Of a stretch of DNA of 64,000 nt, positions 45,842 through 55,126 are shown one piece after another. How positions within the stretch are numbered: the stretch's first letter is position 1; every line of letters begins with the position of its first letter. The notes below the pieces were generated by a model that ran no database searches, was not told where the DNA came from, and worked only from the letters and a program-made list of their open reading frames with translations. Source of the DNA: Polaromonas sp. JS666 (lineage in GTDB: Bacteria > Pseudomonadota > Gammaproteobacteria > Burkholderiales > Burkholderiaceae_C); NCBI RefSeq assembly GCF_900103405.1, contig NZ_FNHX01000002.1:438496-502495 (forward strand), written 5' to 3'. A program made the translations under genes and the position numbers.

Positions 45842-47137
45842 ATGAGCAACGCCTCGCCCTTTGCCATCACCCCGGCCATGCCCGCCGACCGCGCGCTGGA
45901 GATCGCGGCCGGCTTCGACCTGCGTGCCCTGCCCGCGGACTTCTATGCCAACCCCTACCCGGTATACGCCGCGCTGAGAGAACACGAGCCCCTACGCCGC
46001 ATGCCCGACGGCTCCTTCTTCCTGACCCGCCACGCCGACCTGGTGGCCGTCTACCGCGACGCGCAAACCTTCAGCTCCGACAAAAAAGTGGAGTTCGAAC
46101 CCAAATACGGCGCGGCCTCTGCGCTGTTTGAGCACCACACCACCAGCCTGGTGTTCAACGACCCGCCGCTGCACACCCGCGTGCGCAAGCTCATCATGGG
46201 CGCGCTGACGCGTCGCGCGATTGCCGACATGGAGCCCGGCCTTGTGACGCTGGTCGACGGCCTGCTCGACGGCATCGCGGCCAAGGGCGGTGGCGACCTG
46301 GTGGAGGACTTCGCCTCGGCCATCCCGGTGGAGATCATCGGCAACTTGCTGGGCGTGCCGCACGCGGACCGCGCGCCGCTGCGCGGCTGGTCGCTGGCGA
46401 TACTGGGCGCGCTGGAGCCCAAGCTCACGCCGGAGCAGGAGGCTCTGGGCAACCACAGCGTGCGCGAGTTCACGGCCTACCTGCGGGACCTGGTGGCCGA
46501 CAGGCGCCGCCGCCCGGGCGACCCCGAGCACGACGTGCTGACGCGGTTGATAGGCGGGGAAACGGGTACCGACAAGCTCAGCGAAACCGAGCTGCTGCAA
46601 AACTGCGTGTTTATCCTCAACGCCGGCCACGAGACCACCACCAACCTGATAGGCAATGCGCTGGTGGCGCTGCAGGAGCGGCCGGCGGCGCTGGCCGGCC
46701 TGCTGCCCCGCATGCAAGCCCTGGCGCATGATGCGCCAGGGCTTGAGGCCTTGCTGGTGCCGGCCGTCGATGAGTTCCTGCGTTTTGAGTCGTCCAACCA
46801 GTTCAGCAACCGGCGCGCGCTGGCCGACACCAACATCGGCGGTGTGGACTTGCCGGCGGGCAGCCTGCTGACGCTGTGCATAGGCGCGGCGAATCGCGAC
46901 CCGGCGCAGTTTGAACGGCCCGACGAGCTGGACCTGGCACGCCAGGACAACCGCCACCTGGCTTTTGGCTTCGGCATCCACCAGTGCGCCGGGCTGAGCC
47001 TGGCGCGGCTCGAAGGCCGCATCGCGATCGGCCGTTTTCTTCAGCGTTTTCCGGATTACCGGTTAAGCGCCAGCCCCACGCGCGGCGGCCGTGCGCGCTT
47101 CAGGGGCTTTCTGAAGGCGCCATTCTCCGTCGCCTAG
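45842..47137 (+). CDS. cytochrome P450
   Basis: A 431-residue soluble bacterial P450. The I-helix oxygen-activation motif is NAGHETTTN, the ExxR motif is in VDEFLRFESS, and the heme loop is AFGFGIHQCAGLSLARLEGR with the axial Cys at about residue 382. It is 42 bases after the CoA-transferase gene. No ferredoxin or reductase is adjacent, so redox partners lie elsewhere and the substrate is unknown. The coding sequence contains a 31-base perfect palindrome at 46715-46745. Confidence 0.93.
   Translation: MSNASPFAITPAMPADRALEIAAGFDLRALPADFYANPYPVYAALREHEPLRRMPDGSFFLTRHADLVAVYRDAQTFSSDKKVEFEPKYGAASALFEHHTTSLVFNDPPLHTRVRKLIMGALTRRAIADMEPGLVTLVDGLLDGIAAKGGGDLVEDFASAIPVEIIGNLLGVPHADRAPLRGWSLAILGALEPKLTPEQEALGNHSVREFTAYLRDLVADRRRRPGDPEHDVLTRLIGGETGTDKLSETELLQNCVFILNAGHETTTNLIGNALVALQERPAALAGLLPRMQALAHDAPGLEALLVPAVDEFLRFESSNQFSNRRALADTNIGGVDLPAGSLLTLCIGAANRDPAQFERPDELDLARQDNRHLAFGFGIHQCAGLSLARLEGRIAIGRFLQRFPDYRLSASPTRGGRARFRGFLKAPFSVA
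46715..46745. repeat. 31-base perfect palindrome inside the P450 gene
   Basis: CAAGCCCTGGCGCAT, a single central G, then ATGCGCCAGGGCTTG: 15-base arms with no mismatch, GC-rich, within the coding sequence between the I helix and the ExxR helix (encoding QALAHDAPGL). Such a stem would be stable in mRNA or as a cruciform. Confidence 0.95.
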
Positions 47138-47541
47138 CCGGCCTTGATCCAGTGCTGGGGTGCCGCCGCCAGGCCCCGCAACACGGCCTGGGTTGCAGGC
47201 GAATGGGGCCGGGTGGGCTGGTCCGGCTGCGCCAGCGAATCGAGCAGGCGCGCGAGGGTTTGCGCCTGCGGCATCAGCGGACCCAGAAAACGTGTGCCGC
47301 CCGCGTCAGCGACCAGCAGCGTGGGAAAGGTCTCCACGTCGATGTCGCCGACAAGCTCGGCCTCGTCCTCAATGTCCAGCCAGGCAAAGCGGCTGCCCGG
47401 ATAACGCGCCGCCATCTGCGCAAAAACTTCGGCGTAGTCGCGGCACAGGCCGCACCAGTCGGCGCACAGGCAAACCACCCATTGCACCGAAGCATCCGGC
47501 GGGCTGGAGGATGCCGTGGCCGGCGTTGTGGTGAGATGCAT
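47134..47541 (-). CDS. thioredoxin-family protein
   Basis: A 135-residue protein with the thioredoxin fold: VVCLCADWCGLCRDYAEVFAQMAARYPG, where the active site reads CGLC, then FAWLDIEDEAEL and a cis-proline region VETFPTLLVADAGG. The CGLC pair differs from canonical CGPC. It has no signal peptide. Its stop overlaps the P450 stop region by 4 bases in convergent orientation. The redox target is unknown. Confidence 0.85.
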   Translation of the reverse strand: MHLTTTPATASSSPPDASVQWVVCLCADWCGLCRDYAEVFAQMAARYPGSRFAWLDIEDEAELVGDIDVETFPTLLVADAGGTRFLGPLMPQAQTLARLLDSLAQPDQPTRPHSPATQAVLRGLAAAPQHWIKAG

Positions 47542-47642
47542 GCGGGGCTTGGGAGGCGGGTTGACTATTATGGCCAGCGCCGCAAAATGGTGGGCGACAC
47601 GGGGCTATCACGATAGTAGCCCGGCACAGGAGACACACCACC

Positions 47643-48014
47643 ATGAATGCCACGCCCAGCGACGCCGTGCAAGGCGGCACGCCCACCACCCCCATAGATC
47701 CGCGCAGCTTCGATTCCTTCGCGAGCTTTTATCCGTTCTACCTGGGCGAGCACCGCAACCCTGTTTGCCGCCGCCTGCATTTTGTGGGCTCAAGCCTCAC
47801 GCTGCTGTGCTTGGCGGCCCTGGTCACCACGCGCAACCCGTGGTGGCTATTGGCCGGGCTGCTGTGCGGTTACGGCTTCGCCTGGATAGGTCACTTCGGC
47901 TTTGAAAAGAACAAGCCCGCGTCCTTCAAGCGGCCGCTTTACAGCTTTATGGGCGACTGGATGATGTACCGCGATATGTGGGTGCAAGCCTTCAAGCGCC
48001 TCAAGGGCACTTAA
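47643..48014 (+). CDS. DUF962/Mpo1-like membrane protein
   Basis: A 123-residue protein matching the Mpo1/YGL010w-like family: FDSFASFYPFYLGEHRNPVCRRLHFVGSSLTLL with the conserved H, two or three membrane helices, and GHFGFEKNKPASFKRPLYSFMGDWMMYRDM. The yeast member is a 2-hydroxy fatty-acid dioxygenase using Fe(II) bound by histidines; His38, His46 and His104-type positions are retained. Lipid oxidation is therefore possible but unproven. Confidence 0.85.
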   Translation: MNATPSDAVQGGTPTTPIDPRSFDSFASFYPFYLGEHRNPVCRRLHFVGSSLTLLCLAALVTTRNPWWLLAGLLCGYGFAWIGHFGFEKNKPASFKRPLYSFMGDWMMYRDMWVQAFKRLKGT

Positions 48015-48038
48015 AGGCAGCGTGGGTCGAGGCGGTGG

Positions 48039-48281
48039 CTAGTGCGGGCCCTGGGGCTGGAAGATGCTGGCCTTGAGCGCCTTCAGGCAGGCCGCGCCGG
48101 CGTGCAGCGCGGCTTCATGGGTGGGATAGGGGTGGTCCGAGCCTTCGATACGGACATCGGCGCCGCGCTCGTCGGTGGACAGTTGGGTGACCACCCAGTA
48201 GAACAGGCCGGCCGAGGGTTCCTTGACACGGACCGCGAGCGGCCCGGGCTGTAGGGGAAGCGTTGGGGGCATGGCGCTCAT
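48039..48281 (-). CDS. small hypothetical protein
   Basis: An 80-residue soluble protein: a Pro-rich start, then AGLFYWVVTQLSTDERGADVRIEGSDHPYPTHEAALHAG and a C-terminal helix LKALKASIF. It looks like a small alpha/beta fold with a predicted beta hairpin. I do not recognise it. Its ATG overlaps the stop of the DUF3606 gene by 4 bases, so the two are co-translated. Confidence 0.65.
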   Translation of the reverse strand: MSAMPPTLPLQPGPLAVRVKEPSAGLFYWVVTQLSTDERGADVRIEGSDHPYPTHEAALHAGAACLKALKASIFQPQGPH

Positions 48282-48466
48282 AAAGTCCTCCCCAGCTCAT
48301 TGCTCACGTCCTTGGCGGCGGGGCCGACTTCGGCCACGGCCACGCGCAATTCCAGTTCGCTGCAGGCCAGCGCGGCGACCCAGTAGTTCAAGGAGGCTTC
48401 CTGGTTGATGTCGATGGGCTCGTTTTTCAGGGACGCATCGGCGATCGGATAAGCAGGTGGTGTCAC
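48278..48466 (-). CDS. DUF3606-like small protein
   Basis: A 62-residue protein whose core (IDINQEASLNYWVAALACSE, then a helix ending VGPAAKDVSNEL) follows the DUF3606 pattern INVNExxEVxYWTxxFGVSxxEL..AVxxVGxxAxxV. Function is unknown. It overlaps the next small gene by 4 bases. No hydrophobic segment is present. Confidence 0.7.
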   Translation of the reverse strand: MTPPAYPIADASLKNEPIDINQEASLNYWVAALACSELELRVAVAEVGPAAKDVSNELGRTL

Positions 48467-48726
48467 GGTTTTCTCCGGCTAGGGTTGAGGGATGCGGGGA
48501 ATCTTGGCCCGTGCCGCACCTGCGCCTTGTAAGAATCCGACCCGCCCGCTTGAAGTCACGGCCGAACAAAAGCAACGAAACGTGGCTGAGGTGACGAAGG
48601 CTTAACAACCTTGACAAAAGGTTGACGCTTTTAAAACCTCTGCTTATTAGCTTCTGCCCGAACCAGGGCGCGCAGGCCTGAGCCTGTTTTGCACCACATT
48701 ACGCGCCGCCGGCCTCCGTGCAAGGC

Positions 48727-48963
48727 TCAGGCGCCGGGCTCGCCGTCCACACGTATGCCGAGCTGCTTGATCTTGACGCGCTGCTCCACGGCGTGGCTCC
48801 ACTGCTCGAAGTCTTCGTTGGTAGGCGCGGGGCCGCTGCCGGTCTGGTAGGCCCACATCTTGGCGGTCAGCTTGTCATAAATCTGCTTGGCATCGCGCTG
48901 CGCCTGCCGCTCCTGGGCAATGGCGCCGTCAAGCTTTTCCCGGGCGTTGGTTTTTGCTGGCAT
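48727..48963 (-). CDS. small hypothetical protein
   Basis: A 78-residue protein starting MPAKTNAREKLDGAIAQERQAQRDAKQ, largely charged helix, with a KMWAYQTGSGPAPTNEDFEQW segment. It resembles no family I can name. ATG at 48963 is preferred; an in-frame extension to 49023 starts in a low-complexity stretch. The 260 bases between this gene and the DUF3606 gene hold no convincing gene. Confidence 0.55.
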   Translation of the reverse strand: MPAKTNAREKLDGAIAQERQAQRDAKQIYDKLTAKMWAYQTGSGPAPTNEDFEQWSHAVEQRVKIKQLGIRVDGEPGA

Positions 48964-49064
48964 CTTTCTGTGCATTGAAAAACAAGGGGGTTTGATTTTG
49001 TTACGGCGCCTTGTCGCGAACAAGAATTCCCCTGGCGGTTTATCGGTTTTTTGGGGTAAGTGCT

Positions 49065-50279
49065 TTACAGCGCGTCACGCAGCCGCAACTCGGGCCAGCG
49101 GGCTTTTCGCCACAGGCCCTGCACCGCCTCGGCCTTGTCGAGCAGCAGCTCCTGCATCAGCGGCTCCAGGGGCGTGGCATCGGGGTCGGCCAGCAGCAGG
49201 AAGCGGGCCTCGTCCTCGCCCTCCGATTCGTTGAGCTGGCCCACCCAATCCAGCGCCACCAGGGTTTCCAGCACCGGCTCGAGTTGCAGGCCATCCACCT
49301 GGAGCCGCTCGGCCAGCTGCGAGGCGCTCAGGCCTTTTCGCGGCGTCGACAGCGCCTTGTGCAGCTGCTGAAGCACTTCGACGGCAAGCTGGAAGTACCA
49401 GCCGTGCGCGCTGCCGCGGCGCGCCACGCCGGCCAGCAGGCTGGGCAGGTAGGCGGCGATCACCGCGCCCATCAGCACGATGACCCAGGAGACATAAATC
49501 CACACCAGCAGGATAGGCAGGGTCGCGAAGGCGCCATAGACCAGCGAATAAGTGGGCACCGCGCCCAGGTAAAGGCTGAGCGCGCGCTTGGCGACCTCGA
49601 TGCCGGCTGCGACAAACAGCCCCCCCGCCCAGGCATGCGACCATTTCACAAAGGTGTTGGGCACATAGCGGTACATCGCCGCCATGCCGCCGGCCACCAG
49701 GAAAAACTGCAGGACGCTGAGCAGGAAACGCAGGCTGACCGGCAAGGCGCCCACCAGGCCGCCCGAGGCCGACAGCACATAGGAGGTGACCGCCAGGCTG
49801 GCCGCCAGCAGGAGCGGCCCCAGCGTGATGGCGGCCCAATAGATCAGCACCCGCTGGGCCAGCGATCGCGCCTTCTTGACGCGCCAGATGCCGTTCAGGG
49901 TGCGGTCTATGGTGAGGATGAGCGCGATGGCCGTGACCAGCAGCACGGCCAGGCCGGCAATGCCCAGCTTGTTGGCCTGGCGGCTGAACTGCGTGAGGTA
50001 GCCCAGCACCTGGCGCGCGATGTTGTCGGGAATCAGGCTCTGCACCAGCCAGGCCTGCAGCGCGCCCTGCAGCTTCGAAAACATCGGGAAGGCCGTGAAA
50101 ATCGCCAGCGCCACGGTGAAAAAGGGCACGAGCGCGATCGAGGTGGTGAAGGTCAGGCTGCTGGCCGTCAGGCCCATGTGGTCTTCGCGGAAACGGTCGC
50201 GCAGGGTCAGCGCGGTGCCGCGCCACGGGAAGCGCGACAGGTCGGCCAGGAGGTCCTGCAGGTATTGCTGGAATTTCAT
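49065..50279 (-). CDS. YihY/virulence-factor-BrkB-family inner membrane protein
   Basis: About 404 residues. Six predicted membrane helices occupy residues about 40-290: DHMGLTASSLTFTTSIALVPFFTVALAIF, RTLNGIWRVKKARS and YGAFATLPILLVWIYVSWVIVLMGAVIAA are family hallmarks. A C-terminal winged-helix-like cytosolic region (LSASQLAERLQVDGLQLEPVLETL) follows. The family was once called ribonuclease BN, which is not supported; its function is unknown. ATG at 50279 (MKFQQYLQDL) is chosen. It diverges from the DUF2069 gene with only 33 bases between. Confidence 0.9.
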   Translation of the reverse strand: MKFQQYLQDLLADLSRFPWRGTALTLRDRFREDHMGLTASSLTFTTSIALVPFFTVALAIFTAFPMFSKLQGALQAWLVQSLIPDNIARQVLGYLTQFSRQANKLGIAGLAVLLVTAIALILTIDRTLNGIWRVKKARSLAQRVLIYWAAITLGPLLLAASLAVTSYVLSASGGLVGALPVSLRFLLSVLQFFLVAGGMAAMYRYVPNTFVKWSHAWAGGLFVAAGIEVAKRALSLYLGAVPTYSLVYGAFATLPILLVWIYVSWVIVLMGAVIAAYLPSLLAGVARRGSAHGWYFQLAVEVLQQLHKALSTPRKGLSASQLAERLQVDGLQLEPVLETLVALDWVGQLNESEGEDEARFLLLADPDATPLEPLMQELLLDKAEAVQGLWRKARWPELRLRDAL

Positions 50280-50312
50280 CCCCGGTATCATGCCATTGAC
50301 ATTTGGATTTCC

Positions 50313-50687
50313 ATGAACAAAACAGAGCAAATAGACCTTACCCGCCGCCTGGCGCTGGCCAGCCTGCTGGGCCTCATCGTGCTGGGCCTGGCCTGGGAAA
50401 TGTGGCTGGCGCCCATACGGCCGGGCGGCTCGCTGCTGGCGCTCAAGGTGCTGCCGCTGTGCATACCGCTGGCCGGTGTCCTGAAAAACCGCATGTACAC
50501 CTACCGCTGGCTCAGCCTGCTGGTGTGGCTGTATTTCACCGAGGGCGTGGTGCGGGCCTGGAGCGACCGCGCGCCGGGCAACTACCTGGCCCTCATTGAA
50601 GTCGTGCTGTGCCTGGCGCTGTTCGCGGCCTGCGCGCTGCATGTGCGCGTGCGCCTGAAAAATACCCCGGCCCCCTCAACCCCCTAA
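50313..50687 (+). CDS. DUF2069-type small membrane protein
   Basis: A 124-residue protein with four hydrophobic helices: LASLLGLIVLGLAWEMWLAP, LKVLPLCIPLAGVLKNRMYTYRW, LLVWLYFTEGVVRAWSD and a last helix with CLALFAACALHVRVRLK. This is the layout of DUF2069 proteins, often found near YihY or WrbA-type genes in beta- and gammaproteobacteria. Function is unknown. Confidence 0.85.
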   Translation: MNKTEQIDLTRRLALASLLGLIVLGLAWEMWLAPIRPGGSLLALKVLPLCIPLAGVLKNRMYTYRWLSLLVWLYFTEGVVRAWSDRAPGNYLALIEVVLCLALFAACALHVRVRLKNTPAPSTP

Positions 50688-50703
50688 CCTGAAACCGAAC
50701 ACC

Positions 50704-52125
50704 GTGAGCACGCACAACCCCCTGATCGAATCCCTGCGCCAGATCGTCGGCGCCACCAACGTCCTGACCGACGGCGACCTGACGCCCTGGGTGCAGGACT
50801 GGCGCAAGCGCGAAACCGGCAAAGCCCTGGCCGTGGTGCGTCCCGGCTCCACCCAGGAAGTCGCGGCCGTGGTGAAAGCCTGCGTAGCGGCGCGCGTGAG
50901 CATCGTGCCGCAAGGCGGCAATACCGGCATGGTGGTGGGGTCCACACCGGACGCCAGCGGCACGCAGGTCGTGCTGAGCCTCACGCGCATGAACAAGGTG
51001 CGCACGCTGGACGCCGGCAACCTGACCATCACGGTGGATGCCGGCTGCGTGCTACAAAACCTGCAGGAAGCCTGCGAAAAAGCCGGTTTCCTGTTTCCCC
51101 TGAGCCTGGCCTCGGAGGGGAGCTGCACCATAGGCGGCAATCTGGGCACCAACGCCGGCGGCACCCAGGTCGTGCGCTACGGCAACACGCGTGACCTCTG
51201 CCTGGGGCTGGAAGTCGTCAACGCGCAAGGTGAAATCTGGGACGGCCTCACGGGCCTGCGCAAGGACAACACCGGCTACGACCTGCGCCACCTGTTCATA
51301 GGCAGCGAAGGCACGCTGGGCGTGATCACCGGCGCGACCATGAAGCTCTACCCCATGCCCAAGTCCCAGCTCACCGCCTTTGCCGCCGTGCCCTCGCTGG
51401 AGGCCGCCGTGCAGTTGCTGGGCCTGGCGCATGAACACCTGGGCTCGGGCCTGACCGGTTTTGAGGTCATGGGCCAGTTCGCGCTGGGCCTGGTGGCCAA
51501 ACATTTCCCGCAGCAGCGCGTGCCCTTCTGGCAGGAACATGCCTGGTGCGTGGTGCTGGAGAACTCGGACAACGAATCGGAAGCCCACGCGCGTGAATGC
51601 TTCGAGCGCCTGCTCGAGGCCGCCATGGAGGCCGGCTGCGTGGCCGATGCCGTGGTCGCCGAGAGCATGGCGCAGGCCCACGCGCTGTGGCACATCCGTG
51701 AAAGCATCCCGATGGCGCAGGCCGAGGAGGGCCTGAACATCAAACACGACATCTCGATCAATGTGTCGCGCATTCCCGAGTTCGTGGCTGAAACCAATGC
51801 ACTGCTGCTGCAGCGCTTTCCGGGCGCGCGCATGGTCGTCTACGGCCACTTGGGCGACGGCAACCTGCATTACAACGTGCAGGCGCCGGAGAACGAAGAC
51901 CAGGCGCGTTTCCTGAACGAAAAAGAGCATCCCATGAATGCCCTGGTCTACGAGGCGGTAGACCGCTACCGGGGCTCCATCTCGGCCGAGCACGGTGTCG
52001 GCAGCCTCAAGGTCGACACGCTGCCCAAGCACAAATCGCCCGTGGCGCTGGACATGATGCGCGCCATCAAGCAAGGCCTGGATCCGCTGAACCTGATGAA
52101 CCCGGGCCGGGTGCTGAAGGCATAA
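50704..52125 (+). CDS. FAD-binding oxidase, GlcD/D-2-hydroxyacid dehydrogenase family
   Basis: A 473-residue flavoprotein. The FAD-binding PCMH domain has [42 protein letters not shown] and [22 protein letters not shown]. The C-terminal FAD-oxidase domain ends in [26 protein letters not shown] and [13 protein letters not shown], with the metal-binding histidines HxxDGNxH and EHGVG. Members oxidise D-lactate, glycolate or D-2-hydroxyglutarate. The start is GTG at 50704. Specificity cannot be read. Confidence 0.92.
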   Translation: MSTHNPLIESLRQIVGATNVLTDGDLTPWVQDWRKRETGKALAVVRPGSTQEVAAVVKACVAARVSIVPQGGNTGMVVGSTPDASGTQVVLSLTRMNKVRTLDAGNLTITVDAGCVLQNLQEACEKAGFLFPLSLASEGSCTIGGNLGTNAGGTQVVRYGNTRDLCLGLEVVNAQGEIWDGLTGLRKDNTGYDLRHLFIGSEGTLGVITGATMKLYPMPKSQLTAFAAVPSLEAAVQLLGLAHEHLGSGLTGFEVMGQFALGLVAKHFPQQRVPFWQEHAWCVVLENSDNESEAHARECFERLLEAAMEAGCVADAVVAESMAQAHALWHIRESIPMAQAEEGLNIKHDISINVSRIPEFVAETNALLLQRFPGARMVVYGHLGDGNLHYNVQAPENEDQARFLNEKEHPMNALVYEAVDRYRGSISAEHGVGSLKVDTLPKHKSPVALDMMRAIKQGLDPLNLMNPGRVLKA

Positions 52126-52196
52126 TTAAAGGCCTTTCCCGGCCGCCTTTGCGCCGGCCGCAGCATACCCCCCCGACTCAAGCCGACTGGTTTCCA

Positions 52197-53027
52197 ATGA
52201 CCCGCCCCATACGCTCCCAATACGAAGATTTCATGCGCCATGTGGACACCCACGGCGTCTTCAAGGCCGACCGCACCGGCACCGGCACCAAAAGCGTGTT
52301 CGGCCACCAGATGCGCTTTGACCTGAACGAGGGCTTTCCGCTGGTGACCACCAAGAAGGTGCACCTCAAATCCATCGTCCATGAGCTGCTGTGGTTTTTG
52401 CAGGGCTCCAGCGACAACAACTGGCTCAAGGAACGCGGCGTCACCATCTGGGACGAATGGGCGCGGCCGGACGGCGACCTGGGCCCGGTTTACGGCGTGC
52501 AGTGGCGCAGCTGGCCCACGCCCGACGGCGGCCACATCGACCAGATCAGCGAAGTCATCAAGACGCTCAAGACCAACCCCGATTCGCGGCGCATCATCGT
52601 GAGCGCCTGGAACGTGGCCGACCTCTCCAAGATGGCGCTGATGCCCTGCCACGCGTTTTTCCAGTTCTATGTGGCACCCTCCGAGGTGCAGGGCCAGCCC
52701 GGCAAGCTGAGCTGCCAGCTCTACCAGCGCAGCGCCGACATCTTCCTGGGCGTGCCCTTCAACATCGCGAGCTACGCCTTGTTGACACATATGGTGGCGC
52801 AGCAGTGCGACCTGGGCGTGGGCGACTTCATCTGGACCGGCGGCGACTGCCACATCTACAGCAACCACCATGAGCAGGTCGCGCTGCAACTGAGCCGCCA
52901 GCCCTTCCCCTACCCGACGCTGCGGATCAAGCGCACGCCTGAATCGATTTTCGACTACCAGTTTGAGGATTTCGAGTTCCTGGATTACCAGCATCACGAG
53001 GCGATCAAAGCGCCGGTGGCGGTCTAG
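52197..53027 (+). CDS. thyA: thymidylate synthase
   Basis: A 276-residue ThyA that methylates dUMP using methylene-[48 protein letters not shown], catalytic Cys151 in [36 protein letters not shown] and [13 protein letters not shown] are all conserved. The ATG at 52197 gives the correct N-terminus. folA follows 16 bases after the stop, the usual thyA-folA pair for recycling dihydrofolate. Confidence 0.98.
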   Translation: MTRPIRSQYEDFMRHVDTHGVFKADRTGTGTKSVFGHQMRFDLNEGFPLVTTKKVHLKSIVHELLWFLQGSSDNNWLKERGVTIWDEWARPDGDLGPVYGVQWRSWPTPDGGHIDQISEVIKTLKTNPDSRRIIVSAWNVADLSKMALMPCHAFFQFYVAPSEVQGQPGKLSCQLYQRSADIFLGVPFNIASYALLTHMVAQQCDLGVGDFIWTGGDCHIYSNHHEQVALQLSRQPFPYPTLRIKRTPESIFDYQFEDFEFLDYQHHEAIKAPVAV

Positions 53028-53043
53028 AACACGAAAGCCGCGC

Positions 53044-53529
53044 ATGACACGCATCCACATGATCTTCGCCCGCGCCGCCAACGGCGTGATAGGCCGCGAC
53101 AACACCATCCCCTGGCGCCTGCCGGAAGACATGGCGCGCCTCAAACGCCTGACCACCGGCTGGCCGGTCATCATGGGCCGCAAGACCTGGGATTCGCTCC
53201 CACCCAAATTCCGCCCCCTGCCGGGCCGCGCCAACATCGTCATCACGCGCCAGGCCGGCTGGAAGGAAGCCGGCGCCGAGACCGCGGCAAGCCTGCCCGA
53301 CGCGCTGGCGCTGTGCGCGGCTTCCGAAGAGGTGTGGATCCTGGGCGGCGCGCAAATTTACGCGCAGGCGATGCCGCTGGCACACCGCATCGAAGTCACG
53401 GAGATTGCGGAAAATATCGAAGGCGACGCCTTCGCGCCGACGTTGGGCCCCGAATGGCGGCAAACGGCGCGTGAGGACCATGTGTCGGCCACGGGGATGA
53501 AGTTCAGCTTCATCACCTACGAAAAATAA
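53044..53529 (+). CDS. folA: dihydrofolate reductase
   Basis: A 161-residue DHFR with IFARAANGVIGRDNTIPWRLPEDMARLK, GRKTWDSLPPKFRPLPGRANIVITR, VWILGGAQIYAQAM and EGDAFAP. It regenerates tetrahydrofolate from the dihydrofolate made by ThyA encoded immediately upstream. Confidence 0.97.
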   Translation: MTRIHMIFARAANGVIGRDNTIPWRLPEDMARLKRLTTGWPVIMGRKTWDSLPPKFRPLPGRANIVITRQAGWKEAGAETAASLPDALALCAASEEVWILGGAQIYAQAMPLAHRIEVTEIAENIEGDAFAPTLGPEWRQTAREDHVSATGMKFSFITYEK

Positions 53530-53567
53530 ACCATCCACAACCCACAACAACATGAGAGGGAATTGAT

Positions 53568-54161
53568 ATGTCAGGAGGCGGATTTCACGTGCACGGGCCC
53601 CACGACCATGAGCTTGAGCACGCGGCCCAGGGCGGCCACGGCGGTCATGAAAGCGGCGGCGGCATGATCGCGCAGATCGCGGTGATCACGGCCATCATCG
53701 CGACCGTGGGTGCCATCTTTGCCTACATGGGCGGCGCCACGCAGGCCAATGCGGGCCTGTACAAAAACAACGCGGCCATCAAGAAGACCGAGGCCTCCAA
53801 CCAGTGGAATTACTTCCAGGCCAAAAGCACCAAGCAGTCACTGGCCGAGCTGGCCCGCGACCTGGCGCCCGAAGACAAAAAAGCCGGCTACCAGGCCAAG
53901 GTGGACCGCTACGAAAAAGAAAAAAACGAGATCAAGGTGATCGCCGAGAAGCTCGAAGCCGAATCCGCCGTCTGGGACAAATCCTCGGATGAGCAGATCC
54001 ACCAGCACCACCGCTGGGCGCAGGCCACCACGGTGCTGCAGGTGGCGATCGCCCTGGCGGCCATCGCGCTGCTGACGCGCAAAAAATGGCTGGAATACGG
54101 CATGTTCGCCGTGGCCGGCGTGGGCCTGGTGGTGGGTGTGCTGGCCGTACTACACATCTGA
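53568..54161 (+). CDS. DUF4337-type membrane protein
   Basis: A 197-residue protein. A His/Gly-rich N-terminus (HGPHDHELEHAAQGGHGGHESGG) precedes a hydrophobic helix (IAQIAVITAIIATVGAIFAYMG). A long charged helical middle (KKTEASNQWNYFQAKSTKQ to KLEAESAVWDKSSD) and two C-terminal membrane helices follow. This is the pattern of DUF4337 proteins, of unknown function. A metal-binding role for the histidine-rich start is only a possibility. It lies between folA and the exonuclease gene. Confidence 0.82.
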   Translation: MSGGGFHVHGPHDHELEHAAQGGHGGHESGGGMIAQIAVITAIIATVGAIFAYMGGATQANAGLYKNNAAIKKTEASNQWNYFQAKSTKQSLAELARDLAPEDKKAGYQAKVDRYEKEKNEIKVIAEKLEAESAVWDKSSDEQIHQHHRWAQATTVLQVAIALAAIALLTRKKWLEYGMFAVAGVGLVVGVLAVLHI

Positions 54162-54201
54162 TCACCGCCAATACCCTTTTCCGGGGCTGGAGCATGAAAC
54201 C

Positions 54202-54981
54202 ATGAAGATCTCAACCTGGAACGTCAATTCGCTGACCGCGCGGCTGGCGCATGTGCTGGACTGGCTGGCCGCCAATCCCGTCGACGTGCTGTGCCTGCAG
54301 GAACTCAAGATGACGGACGACAAGTTCCCGCTGGAGGCGCTCAAGGCCGCGGGTTATGAAGCCGCCGCCTTCGGCCAGAAGACCTACAACGGTGTGGCCA
54401 TCCTGTCGCGCACGCCGATGCGCGAGGTGGTGAAAAACATTGTCGGCTTTGAAGACGAACATTCGCGCGTCATCGCCGCCACGGTGGACGGCCCCGCGGG
54501 GCCTGTGCGCGTGATGAACGGTTACTTCGTCAACGGCCAGGAGCCCGGCAGCGAAAAGTTCGCCTACAAGATGCGCTGGCTGGACGGCCTGCAGGCCTAT
54601 GTGCGCGCCGAGATGGCGGCCCACCCGCAATTGGTGCTGCTGGGCGACTTCAACATCGCGCCGGAAGACCAGGACTCCTTCGACCCGGAAGGACTCAGGG
54701 ACACCATCCACCACACCAAGGAAGAGCGCGAACATTTCCGCCAGCTGCTGGCGCTGGGCCTGACCGACAGCTTTCGCATGTTCGAGCAAGCGCCCAAAAG
54801 CTATTCATGGTGGGACTACCGCATGTTGGGCTACCAGAAGAACCGGGGCCTGCGCATAGACCATATCCTGGTCAGCGAGGCACTGAAGCCGCAAGTGAAG
54901 GGCTGCAGCATAGACCGCGTGCCGCGCAAATGGGAAAAGCCCAGCGACCATGCGCCTGTGACAGTGGAACTGAACAGCTAA
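54202..54981 (+). CDS. xth: exodeoxyribonuclease III
   Basis: A 259-residue AP endonuclease/exonuclease. Conserved regions are MKISTWNVNSLTARL, DVLCLQELKMTDDKFP, GVAILSR, LLGDFNIAPEDQDSFDP, YSWWDYRM and the catalytic His region IDRVPRKWEKPSDHAPV. It removes abasic sites and 3' blocks in base-excision repair. A hairpin repeat element begins 3 bases after its stop. Confidence 0.96.
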   Translation: MKISTWNVNSLTARLAHVLDWLAANPVDVLCLQELKMTDDKFPLEALKAAGYEAAAFGQKTYNGVAILSRTPMREVVKNIVGFEDEHSRVIAATVDGPAGPVRVMNGYFVNGQEPGSEKFAYKMRWLDGLQAYVRAEMAAHPQLVLLGDFNIAPEDQDSFDPEGLRDTIHHTKEEREHFRQLLALGLTDSFRMFEQAPKSYSWWDYRMLGYQKNRGLRIDHILVSEALKPQVKGCSIDRVPRKWEKPSDHAPVTVELNS

Positions 54982-54984
54982 ACA

Positions 54985-55060
54985 CCCCCGTCCGGACTCA
55001 CTTCGTGTAGTCCGTTCCCCCCTCAAGGGGGCGGCGCCTGGGGCCGGCAAAGCCGGACCC
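54985..55060 (+). repeat. three-hairpin 3'-UTR repeat, copy 3 (behind xth)
   Basis: Read rightward from the xth stop after three bases (ACA): CCCCCGTCCGGACTCACTTC with its pairing partner GTAGTCCG, a CCCCCC...GGGGG hairpin, and GGGGCCGGCAAAGCCGGACC. The first stem here is CGGACT/AGTCCG instead of GGCT/AGCC, a compensated change relative to the other copies. Copy 4 follows head-on, separated by about 66 bases. Confidence 0.85.
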
Positions 55061-55126
55061 TCGGCCCCCACTGGTGAAGACCCCAGCACTGGTTACGCCA
55101 ATGAACTCTTAAACCCAGCCGGGGCC

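Noticed and set aside
48600..48660. Sigma-70-like promoter (TTGACA/TTGACG with AT-rich downstream) on the plus strand
   Set aside because: No plus-strand gene follows; the next gene is on the minus strand, so the match is probably chance in a locally AT-richer gap.
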